DNA from: Oscheius tipulae
Taxonomy: Eukaryota; Nematoda; Chromadorea; Rhabditida; Rhabditidae
DNA: 64,000 bases
Assembly (NCBI GenBank): GCA_037178975.1
Contig: JASJZH010000001.1
Location: 8,540,501-8,604,500, forward strand
Reading direction: 5' to 3'
Shown here: piece by piece, positions 22,409 through 34,200 of the stretch
Numbering within the stretch: position 1 is the first letter of the stretch
Layout of the letters: every line of letters starts with the position of its first letter
Position numbers and translations under genes: made by a program
The notes under the pieces: model-generated
Database searches by the model: none
What the model was told of the DNA's origin: nothing
The model's input: only the letters and a program-made list of their open reading frames with translations

Positions 22409-23898
22409 CTGACTCTGACCGACAGCTGAACTTGTTGCTGATAGGAGACCGCAGAAAAATGAAAACTGATAAGGGAGAGAACGAGTTGAGCGAATGGCTG
22501 TAAAGGGGGGGAAGAGAGAAAAAGAAGACGGGGATCGAACTATCTGGGAATCGAGTGACTGTCAGGAAGGTTGTTTTGAGGGACTAGACTAGTAATCTGC
22601 GACTGCTTTTGCAACCTTTCCTTTTGTCATCGTTCACGGTTGTGCTACCGCAATAACTGATTTATCAACAAAATTTTTAGTAGCTCTTGACTTGCCATCT
22701 CTGGTTGGTGGCCCCGGACTTCTTTCAGTAGCCGCAGTTTCTTGGCTAGGTGCCATCTTTCCCCATCGTCAACTCTTCAGCTTCATTTCTTGGAGGTATT
22801 ACAAATTTTTTGATCCAAGCGCTACAGAACAAGTGGAGGACGATAGTTTCCTTTGGAGAATCTGTTAAGGCTATAAGGTGCTGTCTTCTACGGATTCCAG
22901 TAGAGAGCCCCCCGGTTCAGTTACTCATCTGCCTCAGTCGATTAGACGATGAAAAGCAGCGGAAGTAATTCAAAGGCCGGACAGGTGAGAGATGCTGCTG
23001 TTTGTCCAGCTGATCCCGACTGACCATATGCTACAGCCGATAACCGCCGGCGACTAATTAGTGCCTCTGCGCGTTAATCCAATCTGGCCACTTTGAGGAT
23101 CAGAGCTATCCGACTGGAAAGTAGCGTCTTTCGGCATCAAAAACTTGACTCTCTCTGGAGAAGAAACAGGAGCCGAAGCATTAATTATCCATATCTGTAG
23201 ACTAATGTCACCTAATATGGCTGCGAATAGAGGCGTTGAATGACCTATTATGAGCAAACAGATCCAGTGTCTCTTCGCGTGTCCAGCCGCGAGGAAGCAT
23301 ACGGTAAGCAAATGAGGTGAACAAGCTGTACTGAATTCCTGAGCAGCTCCAATTGTCAAGACGATCTTTAAGCATCATCAAGTGATTACTTGATTATGTA
23401 GTTTTCTGAAAAGTAGTAGATTTTTTTTTCCAGATCTACAGTTTTTCAGAGCATCGTAAACGTCTACAGAATCAAAATACAAAATTGTTTCAGGCAGTTT
23501 TAGAAATAGAAAGAATGCTTTTCCAGTTAGGTGATGTTCTGCAAAGTTGTAGGCCAGATCAAATTCAACAAATTTGTAGAACATCAAAAAGTTAAAAAAT
23601 GGCGTCTTCTTGCCGAAAATCTATGTATAAGAGTAGTCGTTTTCTGCCCGGTTCTCTAGCCACTGATCCCCTGCTTTGCTCTGTGTGCGCATCGAATGTC
23701 TCTATTGTGTTGGACCAATGTGCAGAAGCGCGAAGTTCCCTAATCCATAGTCAACACAGACGTCGCTACCGTACTCTCACCGCTTTCTCTCTCTCTGAAG
23801 ATTCTAACACGATTGTCGCTCGCCGATTTCCTAATCACATCGGATTAGAGGGACTGATAGAGCTGTTTTATTTCTATTTGTCTGCACATACAAGTTGA
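22409..23898. other. Intergenic region with hairpin repeats
   Basis: 1.5 kb between the avidin start and the goosecoid 3' end, both minus strand. Contains hairpin copies near 23397-23456 and 23533-23585. Short ORFs (such as 23054-23359 minus) have no recognisable content. Confidence 0.5.
23533..23585. repeat. Hairpin repeat copy
   Basis: GATGTTCTGCAAAGTTGTAG on the left, AAATTTGTAGAACATC on the right; a well-preserved member of the family. Confidence 0.7.
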
Positions 23899-25430
23899 CT
23901 AGGATTTTTCTGATTTCGTCTCTGTTTTCGCCTCGGTGACTGGCTCTTTCTTTGGTTTTTTCCTCTCCCTCTCCTCCTCGCTCAGGTCGCAGTCGCTGTC
24001 CTCGGAGGCGGGCACCTCTTTCCCGTTTTCCCTCTTCTGCTTCCGGTCCTTGGCTCGACGGTTCTTGAACCAAACCTGAAATAGAAACTTGACTTTAATT
24101 CTTACATAAATAATCTGCCAGTTGGAACTTTCATTGCTTCCAGAGCTACAGTATGCCTTGCCAGACTGAAGAACTGCCGCCTATTCATGAAAGTTTATAG
24201 CGAGATCTATTGTCAGCGTTAGATACTCAGTCAGAAAGCTCCGGAATACAAACCTCGACACGTTCCTCCTTCAAGTCACACTCCAAAGCTAATCGCTCTC
24301 GCGTGGTCACGTCCGGGTAGTGGGTCGAGGAGAAGGTTTTTTCGAGAATCTGGAAGATGGCCATTGATTGCAAGCATAGAAAAACACTCACTGTCAGCTG
24401 CTCTTCCGAAAAGATAGTCCGATGTCTCCGTTTTCTTTTTGCTCCTAGGTGGAAGGGGTTGAGCACCGGAGGAAGAAAGGGAGGACCGACTAGACCGGGA
24501 GCTGAAAATGGAGGATCTTTCTGAGTATGGATAAGGGTTTCGTTCCAGTTTTGTAACATTACTATTTTTCGAAAAGCTATTCTAATCACCTTGTTTTTAT
24601 CAGAACTTTCAATCGAGTCTTTTTACAGTTTGCATAGTTCAAACTAGTTCAAAATGCCCAAAAGTCTCTCTCTATGTCTGTCTGTCTGAAGCCCTAATTG
24701 TCAATTTGTTACAGATACATTGTGACAGCAGTTACTCTTTGCAATTCAAGCCAAATCAAGTCAGTTTGGGAGATGCGTCTCTAGGAGGTTGACTGGAACA
24801 TCATCTAACTGTCACGAGCCCCAATGGGGTAGCAGCCAAAATTGTAGAACTAAAGGTTTGGTAAATGATTGGAACGTTGACGAGATTTGCACTAAGAGCA
24901 AAATTGCATACAGTCCTTTAGGAATTTCGTGAAATTCTTTTCAAACTACCCTGTACTTTAAAAAAATCTATTTATTTCCCAGTTCTTGAATGATCTACAT
25001 CTTGCCAAAATTTTCAAAGTCTCTTCTATTGTAAAAAGAATTCAGTACTCCAAAGAATGTCCTTAGTCTGTCACCGTCTCTTAGACACGTCCTACTGAGT
25101 TAAAATACTCCCAGACCGATAACAAATGAGTATAACTGCAGCTACTGTAAGCAAAACTGAAGTTTGTTGCTGAATTTCGACCTAGTTGACCGATTGAACT
25201 GCCCACAGGCTCAATAATAACTTCGGCTAAAACTCACGAAAGAAAGGATAGCTCATCGCAGGCCACGGCGGAGGAAAAGCCTCGATCGGAATCGACGTCA
25301 TTGGGATGGCTACTCGTTGAGAAAGCAGATTCTCAATCGAGAAGCCTGAGCTGCTGGGAGTTGCTGCCATTGCCGAAAGGCAGGAACGGAGCTGATCAGC
25401 ACTGGGCATGTAATACGAGTACAAGGACAT
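23899..25430 (-). CDS. GSC: Goosecoid-class paired-like homeobox transcription factor
   Basis: Exons 25430-25238, 24501-24392, 24349-24254 and 24075-23899 give 191 residues. An eh1/GEH repressor motif FSIENLL is at 30-36. The homeodomain spans about 88-147, with the goosecoid signature KRRHRTIF at its start, the recognition helix [11 protein letters not shown], and Lys50 (residue 137), which specifies TAATCC-type sites. An intron splits the homeodomain exactly between VE and VW (positions 46/47), as in other paired-like genes; a second intron follows EEQLT. Position 56 is Asp where goosecoid usually has Trp. The C-terminal tail is acidic/Lys-rich without an OAR motif. The family represses transcription in early patterning and neurons. 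ATG 25430 is 6 bases after a TTTCAG; upstream coding exons cannot be excluded. Confidence 0.93.
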
Positions 25431-25589
25431 GGCACTCTGAAAGCTGTCAAATGATGAGGAAGAGATCAAAGTCAAGAAGCTGAGTGTCTCTTCTACAGAA
25501 GGAGGAGCAGGCGCCCCTCCATCTCCACTGGCTGACCACGCCCCTACACCCTAAGACCCAAATCTCCTCGTCGTTTTACAATAGAGACA

Positions 25590-25610
25590 GGGAGAGAGAG
25601 AGAGAGAGAG
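25590..25610 (+). repeat. (GA)n microsatellite
   Basis: An uninterrupted run of about ten GA units, 160 bases upstream of the goosecoid start on its opposite strand. Confidence 0.9.
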
Positions 25611-26007
25611 GTGGCGCTGGCAAACATTGGGAGGGGGAGACTGGAACTAGCGCTCACTCTTGAGCGGTAGGATTAGGACTTTTTGAGAAAGAGCGTTTCC
25701 GATACGGTAGGGGGGACAGAACAATGATTGGATTAGCACCCGAGAATCATTGATTTTTTAATTGACGACGAGAACCGAAGGACGCAAAAGTGTCCAGATG
25801 CCAATGGGAGGGAGAGTGTACATTAGGAGGAAGTGATAGCTGCTATTGGGAATAAGAAAGGGTTAAAGGTTTCTTGACTCCCAACTGGCTCTTTCGTTCT
25901 GTCTCTATCCGGTCTGTACAGCTCTCGGTGGAAACAGCTTGCCTCTCACCATAGATTTTCCTGTGAATCAGGCTTTTATGACCCAGAATGGCATTTTGAT
26001 TATTCAC

Positions 26008-26059
26008 TATGCTTTCCAAACTGTAGGGGAGACCGAAAGCTACAACTTTGCAGAATATC
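26008..26059. repeat. Hairpin repeat copy
   Basis: TATGCTTTCCAAACTGTAG on the left and GCTACAACTTTGCAGAATA on the right. Confidence 0.55.
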
Positions 26060-27947
26060 CGAAAAGCCGATAATTATGTTTTCTGCTCGAAATGACGTTT
26101 ACAAAACTACAAGAGAACAAGCTCGTCGCATTGAAAATACTCTTGACCCGCTTTTGCGTACGCAGTAAGCGAAAGTATGTCGTTGCATATTTTGCAGCGT
26201 TTTTTCAAATTTAGAATAATTTCCCCAAAACAGATTGCCATAACCTGGTGCCTTAATTTTTGCCACGCGACTTCAAATACGAGGTTTTGCCCGCAAGGCA
26301 GCAAACCCCAAGACTAAGCGTCTCTAAGTGCCAGATTTGCATCATTGTATAATTAGCTCCCTCTTCTAGTCTGTTGACTAACATATGCTTCGGTTCTTGA
26401 CTGTTGCGCAATACAAAACACAAGGGACTAGATAGATGTTTGAGTAGATGGCATCACACCTCCGGTTCCTCCTCCCCTAATGGGATTGCTGTCAAATTCT
26501 TCGTCAGCTTAGCGTTTAGTCGCGCGGGTTAATCCCCTTTCATAGACGGGGAGAAAGAATACGGTAGTTTGAGACTGACAGAATACGGTAGCCGGTTTTA
26601 ATCGTAAACGCAAATTTGGAGATTAACGGCTAGGGGAAGGGGAGTGAGAGAAAACGGGTGTCTCTCTTTCACTCGGGACAAGAAACGATTTGTGAAAAAG
26701 ACAAAAAGATGGATTTTTTGGAAAGAAGAAGGACGAGAAAACGTAGTGAGTAATGAATATTCTGACGAAATTTCCAGTGTTTCATGATAAGGCAATAGCA
26801 TTTGTTCGGACGTGGGGATTGGACTCGACACGTTTGGGTTTGTAAGGAGTGCTAACCAACTGTAAAGGTTTTGCGTCTTTTCGAGAACACACGCAATTTT
26901 AGATAATGTCAAAATCCACGGAGATAATGCTCAATCAGATTCTGTCTAATGATCTTACTTGTCGGCAATATTTCCAGTACAGGACAGTAAGTAACAGTTT
27001 ATGATGCTTTACATAGGTGTATCTTCATTCGCTCTAAAACTTCGCAAAAGATCGTAAAATTGAAAAGGGAAGTCTTGAACCCGAAGTTTGCATTTCAAGA
27101 GAAAGGGTTATATAGGTGCAGAGGTACTAACGTAAAAGAACGGTATTCTCTCTTTTCTTTGGGATGACAACAGTGTTATGCCAAGGTTCAATTCGGTGTT
27201 AGAGACAGTCGTCAAAGGGAGTAGTGAGACAAGGTGTCAGTCGATTCTCCCCCTTGTATTTGCGCGCCCTTGCAGAGGCACTCAGGCGCACTATCGCAAA
27301 CCGATGCGAGAAAAGACGACGCGGGCGTGTTACCGTATTCGGGTGGCGGGAGTATTTGTATCATAATCCATTGACTTAGACTGATCTCACAGCCACAGAC
27401 GGTGTTAACCTCCTTGTTTTCCTAATGCCTCGACAAACAGACGGGGTCGGAAGCCGTGCGGCGAGGCAACACAGTGCCGCCGTGGCCGCCCGGAAGAAGA
27501 CCTGCTGAGAGTGCGAGGAGCCGATGGGACGGAGACAGAGAGTAAGGATAGGTGCCAATTCGCAGGGGACATCTCATGCTCTGAAATGACCGTCCAATTT
27601 TTTTCAGATGAATGCAAGCCGTTAGAAGAATGTAGTTGGGTGCGGCGGCTCGCCCTCTAAATTCTACTGCACGTGTTTCGCATCTATAGACGGTCAAAAG
27701 TGCCAGCTCATATATTCCTTCCCTCCTCAGTTCTCTCAAGCTTCGAAAAACAGGTCGTGTTGTACGAATTTGGGGTTCCGAAAAGGGGGATAATTAGTAA
27801 ATCTGATCGCGTCTTAGCACGCTTGGTCGAACACTTGGAGATGGTGGCGATACGATGACGCTGTACTGGCTGGTTCGATGCCTAGGTGTTACAGTCTTAC
27901 ATGTGAAGGTTTATTTGGACTCGGTAGTCTCTCTCTCTCTGGGAGTC

Positions 27948-28408
27948 CTAGCAGCAGTCGTGCTCCTTGTGGCCGGCCAGTCGCTTCTCCTGATCGGGTG
28001 GCAGCGTGTGGCCACGGCAGTGTTCCGTCTCGTGCTCGTCCTGCTCCCAGGTGGTCGGGTCGTCCCACTGGCGAGGACGCGTGTAGATGCAGCAGCAGTT
28101 CGACTTCAGACGTCCCAGATGCTCGTTGTCTGAAGATTTAAAGCCGCTGTACTTGCATAGAAGTCTGTAACAAAGGACAGAGAGTACAGAACAAGACAGT
28201 TCAGAAGGAAGACAAAGAGAGTACAGGATCAGACCGGACGAGGACAACAGAATGTAAACTCACCGATGACTCCTTCGGCCCAAGTGACGCGGGGACCATC
28301 GTGCTGCTGGGAACGAAGACGCAGCACCAGGGTCTCTTCCGCCTTCTCCTCCGGCTTGGCTTCCTCCGTGACGGTAGCAGCAGCAGCATCAACTGTCGTC
28401 GAGATCAT
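27948..28408 (-). CDS. PPP1R11: Protein phosphatase 1 inhibitor-3 (PPP1R11)
   Basis: Two exons, 28408-28264 and 28129-27948, give 108 residues. The diagnostic stretch is TLVLRLR ... [15 protein letters not shown] ... [14 protein letters not shown], matching the family's LTIKLRKRK ... VEW ... VDNEHMGR ... SKCCCIY. The V-x-W pair is the PP1-docking (RVxF-type) element, and the Cys/His-rich tail (EHCRGHT ... HKEHDCC) corresponds to the metal-binding region that has also been linked to ubiquitin-ligase activity. Acts in nucleus and cytosol on PP1. The intron is short (134 bp) and splits the codon for the D of the DNEH motif. The ATG follows an AG acceptor (CACTCAG) by 8 bases. The first exon is Ala/Glu-rich and less conserved. 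Confidence 0.92.
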
Positions 28409-28416
28409 CGCTTGCC

Positions 28417-28988
28417 CTGAGTGCTCTTTGCTTGGAAAAAGCGTTTCAAAACTTTTTCTTTTGTTTCCAATTTGAATGTTCTCTTGCTTAATTGCTGGAA
28501 GGCAAACAGTTTGACAGCGTCAGTCCCGATGTACCCGGGCATTTCTACTTCACACTGCACCATCACCAGACGACTCAAGGATGTTCGCAGCGGGTTAGTT
28601 TCCGGTCATTCTGTCAATCTATGAACCTGTCTATTACTGTTATCTTCACCCTATTAATGTCTAACTCATTCAGTCACTTCATTCGTGTCCTATCGACCTG
28701 TCCCTGTCCGTAAAGCGCGGCTAATGTCTCCAGAGGCTCTTTGTCAGATTGTCTATCTCGCTGTCACTTCAGGGTATGTAGCTTCGGTTTGCCTCTCATG
28801 TGGATTTACAAAGCCAGAAACTTGGAAAAGTCGGTCGGGATGGAAAGTAGCGGACAGAGAGTGAAAGAGCTAAAGAATAGTCATATTCCAGAGCCGGAAA
28901 GGAGTCCATCATCGCCTTCGTGACCACCGCGACAGAGACGAGACAGGACCAGCTGCAAGTGAGCCCGGTGCTCTTTGAGCAGCTTCAG
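28417..28988. other. Divergent intergenic region, PPP1R11 / ABHD17-like
   Basis: About 570 bases between two divergently transcribed genes. An in-frame open stretch (28881-28994) precedes the ABHD17-like ATG but has no ATG of its own. A second acceptor (ATATTCCAG, ending 28891) could start a longer first exon if an upstream coding exon exists. Confidence 0.4.
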
Positions 28989-28994
28989 GAGGAG

Positions 28995-31071
28995 ATGAAG
29001 AAGGCCACCTCGATCACGGTGACGCGACGAGCAGCCTGTCCAGCCCACGAGATGGAAGTCCAGCAGACGAAGGAGCAGAACAGATGTCTCAGCTTCCTTC
29101 TAACGGCTCTTCACATGACACTAATGATGGTATTCGTCCTCTTCCCGCCATGGCCACCACGCATCGCCAAGAAGCTGCTCTTTAGAGCTCCGCCTCGTGG
29201 ACAGTCATATCATCTCATCTACGGAGAGGTTAGTCACGTTTTCTCTTTTTTACTATCTTTTACTGGCTGCCGCTACTACACTTTGGAACCATGAGTTCTC
29301 GTACTTTTCATACTAGCCAGATAGTTCCCGAAATCAGAGGTGCGAGATTTTGACGTAACTGACCTATCGATGTTCCCAGTACATCTACTTCCAATACCAG
29401 TGACTCTTGACTGTCAGTTCGAAGATAGTCTTGGCCAGGAAAACTGGTCTTAACGAGGGAACCATTGGTACAGTCCTACTGTAGAACTGTGTACTGCAGC
29501 TCAAAGACCCAGTTTCAGGGCACGGATAGCAAAAGCACCTTCTTTGCCCGTGAAGCCGTCAACCAGCCCAATGTGCGTCTCTGTCTCCCCCAGTTGCTCA
29601 CGAAGACGATTGACGCCGTTGACGTCTATTACCATCTCCTTCGAAGCCATGTCTCCATTCTGAATGTCGAGGACGACGTCTTCATCTGTGCCGTCCATTT
29701 GAGCTGTGACCTGACGCGACTCTATCTTGGGCCCGGAGGCAAGAGTCCACTTCTCATTATCTTTTGTCAACCGAACAGCTCGGACCTCGGGACCTGTTTG
29801 CTCATGGAACCCAACTTTGCCGACATTGCCGACTTTCACGGCTGTGATATGCTCTTCTTCGATTACCCTGGCTACGGGGTAAGCGACGGGCAGCCCAGCG
29901 AGTACCACGTCTACAAGAGTGCCGAAATCGTCCTGGAATACGCGATCAAGGAGCTCGGCTACAAGGAGGAACAGATCATCCTGATGGGATTCAGCCTGGG
30001 CACAGCTGCAGCTATTCATCTGGCTTCCATAACTCCGAGTCTAGGTCAGTCCCTTTATCGAATTTGTCACTATCTGGGATCCGACCAACTGCTTAGGGAA
30101 GACAATGTTACTGTAGGTGCCTTTACGAAGTGAACGGTTGAAAGTTGCAACGAAATTGGGGCATATATCTCTTGCTTAAGCTCACGCGATCCGCAATCTT
30201 GAGCAATGAAAATATAGACTGTCTCGAGACAACTGGATAATTTCTCATAATAAGACTTCTAAAAGTAAGGCTGCAAAGATTTATGAGATGCTAGGGGATA
30301 TAGGTAGAAGTAGTGGAAAAGTTAGAGTTGGAGTCATGCGAGAAACCAGTTAACTCATCCTATGCTTTCGAACATTTCATCAAGGACGATTAGGCGAGCA
30401 AACAGACATGAATAGGATTCTGGATGTCTAAGAGGATCATATTAAAACTGGCTCGCAGTGTTTTGGAATACTATAAGAGTTGGTACCAGAGACGGGCGGA
30501 ATGTGGAATATGCGGAGGTGTCATTTTAACTTTGAAGTACGCACCAACTCGTATAACATAGAGGCTGCGAAACAAAATTGACTATGTTAACTTGCCGATA
30601 CGCAGCCATGTGTTATAAGAGTTAGTGCGCACTCGAAAGTCAGAATAGCACCTCCGCATATTCCGCATTGTGCCCGTCTCTTTTTGGTACACAGTCCGAA
30701 ACGTCCCCCCTCTTATAGGCGGTCTAGTACTCATGGCTCCATTTACCTCGATGCTGCGCGTCCTCTTCAACATGCCCAATCAGTGGCGAAGCTGGTCTTT
30801 TGATCTGTTCCGCAGCGTTGACAAGGCCGCTTCGATTCGCTGTCCCACTCTCGTCTGTCACGGCACCAAGGACATCATCAGCAAGCTGGCACACGGCCAG
30901 ATCATCGCCCACGAGATTGCCACGTCGGAGATGTGTGTGGTGGACAAGGCCAGTCATCAGAGCCTCTTAGGTGATCGTGTCATGTGGGATCGGGTCCTCG
31001 ACTTTGTCCAGAAGAACTTTGACATGCTGGCGCAGTGGACGCGCATCGTCAAGAACAACCCTCCTACTTGA
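28995..31071 (+). CDS. ABHD17-like alpha/beta hydrolase (depalmitoylase family)
   Basis: Exons 28995-29228, 29519-30044 and 30719-31071 give 370 residues. The FPPWPPRIAKKLLFRAPP segment matches the conserved N terminus of ABHD17 (CCPPCPGRIAAKLAF). Catalytic triad by position: Ser237 in GFSLGT, Asp305 in HGTKD and His333 in KASHQS. FDYPGYGVSDGQPSE matches YDYSGYGASSGRPSE. ABHD17 enzymes remove palmitate from membrane proteins. Odd points: the usual FSHGNAVDLG reads FCQPNSSDLG, losing the HG of the oxyanion-hole motif, and the Cys-rich N terminus is replaced by a hydrophobic, probably membrane-spanning stretch (about 31-50). ATG 28995 is 6 bases after GCTTCAG; a longer N terminus is possible. 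Confidence 0.82.
30472..30706. repeat. Long-armed palindromic element (MITE-like) in intron 2 of the ABHD17-like gene
   Basis: Two arms of about 90 bases in opposite orientation: GAGACGGGCGGAATGTGG and AATATGCGGAGGTG on the left are answered by CACCTCCGCATATTCCGC and GTGCCCGTCTC on the right. Inner pairs include ACTCGTATAACATAG with CATGTGTTATAAGAGT. The loop is roughly 30 bases. Imperfect pairing suggests an aged insertion. Confidence 0.8.
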
Positions 31072-31243
31072 ATTGTGAAGACTTTTAGATAAATCTTTTT
31101 AATTACATGTCTTCTCTACATGCCAATTCAAACTGTCGGGAAGTACTCTCTGTTCCGGATCGACAGACTAAGAACTCAATCAAACTCCAAAAAGAACCGT
31201 TTCAATCTCGAATATGGATCACATTGAGCAAACAACAGGGGTA

Positions 31244-34200
31244 CTATACAAAGAGATGTGGAGCTCTGTAGCCGATGATGAGAGTGCAGAGAACCAAGAA
31301 GAAGCTGAAGGTGACGAAGCACAGTCGATCGATGACCATGGAGGCAAACATCCAGTCGGCCTTCTGCTTGTTCATCAGCTCCTCCTTTCGCACCTTGGCC
31401 GAAATTACACGTAGTTCCTCTATGAGAGCACCAAATTGGTTGTCGTCGAACACAGTTCGACTAACTGGCGTCTTCTCGTCGTCCAGATTTGGCCTCTGCA
31501 AGATTTGAATTTAAGATCAAGCTTATGGAAAAGTACAACTTACCACAATAGAATTGTACTGATATGTTGACTGATTGGGTAGCGGGGTAGAATTTAAGGC
31601 AGTGTAGGTCCTCTCAGAGTTATCGACCTTTTTCCGAACCTCGAGACGACCACCTAAAGTCTCTACAAATACAGTGCAGATTACCAACTAACCGCTACAA
31701 AAGTCAAGATGGACATTCTTGGACTTGTGGTCGCGAATTCGACTGTGCACATCCACAAGGAAGCCCTTCCTTGACGGCTGTACGTGTCCGTTTTCATTGA
31801 AAATCGAGAACGGGGGTGGTCGTTCTATGCAAAGCATAGCCGGGAGCCACTCCAGAAGTATTTTTCGTACCTGAATTGGTCATGCATACCGCAATCTATG
31901 AATTCCTACAATAGGGGCCATGGGTCGATGACTCTCGGGCGTCCTATGATGAAAGTTCAGAGCTATGACGGCACAGACTACCGATGCACCAACTTCGAAC
32001 ATAATGCACGAGAAGTAGACTTCTGAACGTGAGAAACCCCTGTAATATCTCGGATGTTGAACTCACGTATGAGAGGAAGAGAGTCACTGGTCTGGGGCAT
32101 CGCCTCGGCTACCATCAAACCGAAGACGCAAAGACTCATGAAGATGGTCACGGCTAAAAAGTGAAGGGTGTTGTGACTTTATCACTTAGTTGTGATAAGT
32201 AAAAATTCGCACGCTCTTGGCTTTTGCACGCCACACCAAAATGCTAAATCCGTTTGACGTGGAGCTCTGCCCTTGCTCCGTCATCTTTTTTACTTCACGA
32301 GCATCAAAATGAGACCATATATGGCGGGGAAACATGGGATTTCCAGATGGTTGAAGCGCAACCTCGCGAGATAAACTTGCCAGTCTCCCTCTACCCCAAA
32401 ATTTTCGTTTTTTTTTTTTTTTGATAAATAGTACTCACATAGATTGAGCTTCTCTCCGGATTCGGCCGGTAGAGTGAACCCGAGTAAGGCTAAAGCAGAG
32501 ATAAGCATGGTAGGAAGGACCAGATTGAACCTGAAACATTTGTCATCCAAAAAAGTAGTGAACAAAATCCAACCCGTAGTATAAGGTCCTCCTTCTGATT
32601 GATATCGTAAAAGTCACGTCGTAGTAAGGCTCCGGACAGCACTCGTAATAGAAAATAGATCTCTTGGAAGCCAGCTCCAGCAACTCCCACTCGCCGTTGG
32701 GCTGATATGTTCCGAAACTGATCGAGGCGTTGCGCAGGTCGGTGAAGAAGCCGGAATAGGTCCAGGAACCGAACTTCATCGAGCAATGCTGCGTATCGAA
32801 GGGGAAGTAGGCGATGTCGATGCTTAAACTATTGAATTCTTGTCAGACAGGGAGTCTAATCACCTGCAACTGCTCCGTATGACAGCAGGCGGAATCCAGG
32901 TGACATTGCCGTTGCTGAAAATCAGCTATGTCTTTAAGAGCCGGGACGTCCCTGTAGTCGGGGACGCTAACCAATTGAACCATGGGAGCCAAAGCTGCGC
33001 TGAATTTCCCCGAGATACTGGAGCTGTGTTAGTCAGCCCCCATCACAGGGATAGTCAGCCAGCAGTATACGGTCACTTTAATTCCAAACAGACTCTAGAC
33101 TATCCCCCAATATATCCTCTAAAACCACAGAGAGAGCAGTAACCAGTCTCTGGTCCTAATAGAATATATTATCTCGAACAAAAAGGCCGCGGTTTACCCC
33201 TTCTGGAATATTCTGGCGTGGACTGAGAGCGACTTACTACAAGACGACGGCATTCACTGGCCACGTTGAATCAAAATGTTGATCCACGGAATTATAGAGA
33301 AGGACATCCGGCTTCCAGATGTTTGTGATCGGTAGACGGACTTCCCGGATGCCGCCATATTCATCGGGCTCCCATGTCAAATAGTGATCGACCCATGACA
33401 TCCTCAACCAGACATTCGACTGCATAATCTGATGTTTTTCGTCCTGGAAAGTGGCTGTGTGTTTTTCGGCGTAGTGTCTCCCCTAGGGTGATCATCTGGG
33501 AGCCGAGACGAACACCCCCCAGATTGTCTTTTTTAGTCGAGCCACCAGGAAATATGACTGCCCGACTCGTGAGTCGCAGGGGAATAATCTTCCTACAAAT
33601 GGGGTGCAAATTCTGACTAGATAACGACGAATCGAGGACATGTGTCAAAAGTTTAAGGAGGTCAGACGTCGAGATACTTTAAATGATTAATTACAATCTT
33701 TCTACTGATGTTTTCTGATAAAGATGCAGTAGTTCCGAGACCACAGTGAAGGGAATATAGTTTTTGGGGATTTGGTTTACATTTTCTAGCTTAGCAATGT
33801 TCTCTCCTGAACAACTTTGCAGCTAACCCAAAAAATCAGTTACTGGGCCGCAATACATGTTAGCACACGCCAGTAGTGTCAGTACCGTGCGCCCGGTTTC
33901 TCGTTTGCGCGCCGCAGCAAATTGCCAACTTCTTGTGATAGCGCTCTGGGAAAGAACTTCTATCATCTTTTTCTCTCCGAAAGCTTTAAAATGACACCGA
34001 ACATGCCGGAAAATTTTGAGATTTTCGGGTATTGGAAGGCATTAAGGTTAGGAGGTCCAAGCTCTTCCTTCCACTTCCAAGTTTTCAGACTTTCAGTATA
34101 GTTGTTTTGATAGTTTCCACAACTTTATGAGGGAACAGTAGGCCCGAAAGTGGTATCTTGTACCCAAAACGCAACCCATTATCCTAGAACAAATAGTTGC

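Larger units (their letters stand above)
25437..27947. other. Intergenic region upstream of goosecoid
   Basis: 2.5 kb with a (GA)n run (25590-25610), a hairpin repeat (26008-26059) and short ORFs without recognisable content. Regulatory sequence for a developmental homeobox gene would be expected here but no element can be named. Confidence 0.45.

Noticed and set aside
23054-23359. 101-codon minus-strand frame
   Set aside because: No ATG-plus-acceptor context that holds up, no homology, and repeats close by; not enough to call a gene.
25431-25475. Extended N terminus of goosecoid from 25475
   Set aside because: The frame is open but starts at TTG, and a TTTCAG acceptor lies between it and the first ATG at 25430.
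27855-28133. 92-codon plus-strand frame with many hydrophobic residues
   Set aside because: It is the antisense shadow of PPP1R11 exon 2; the hydrophobic residues mirror acidic and basic codons on the other strand.
33444-33650. Open frame on the minus strand reading [12 protein letters not shown], first taken as the receptor exon before DEKHQ
   Set aside because: There is no GT donor between it and the next exon, and a proper exon (34441-34302, ending QQILDI) joins DEKHQ in phase and matches the receptor family far better.
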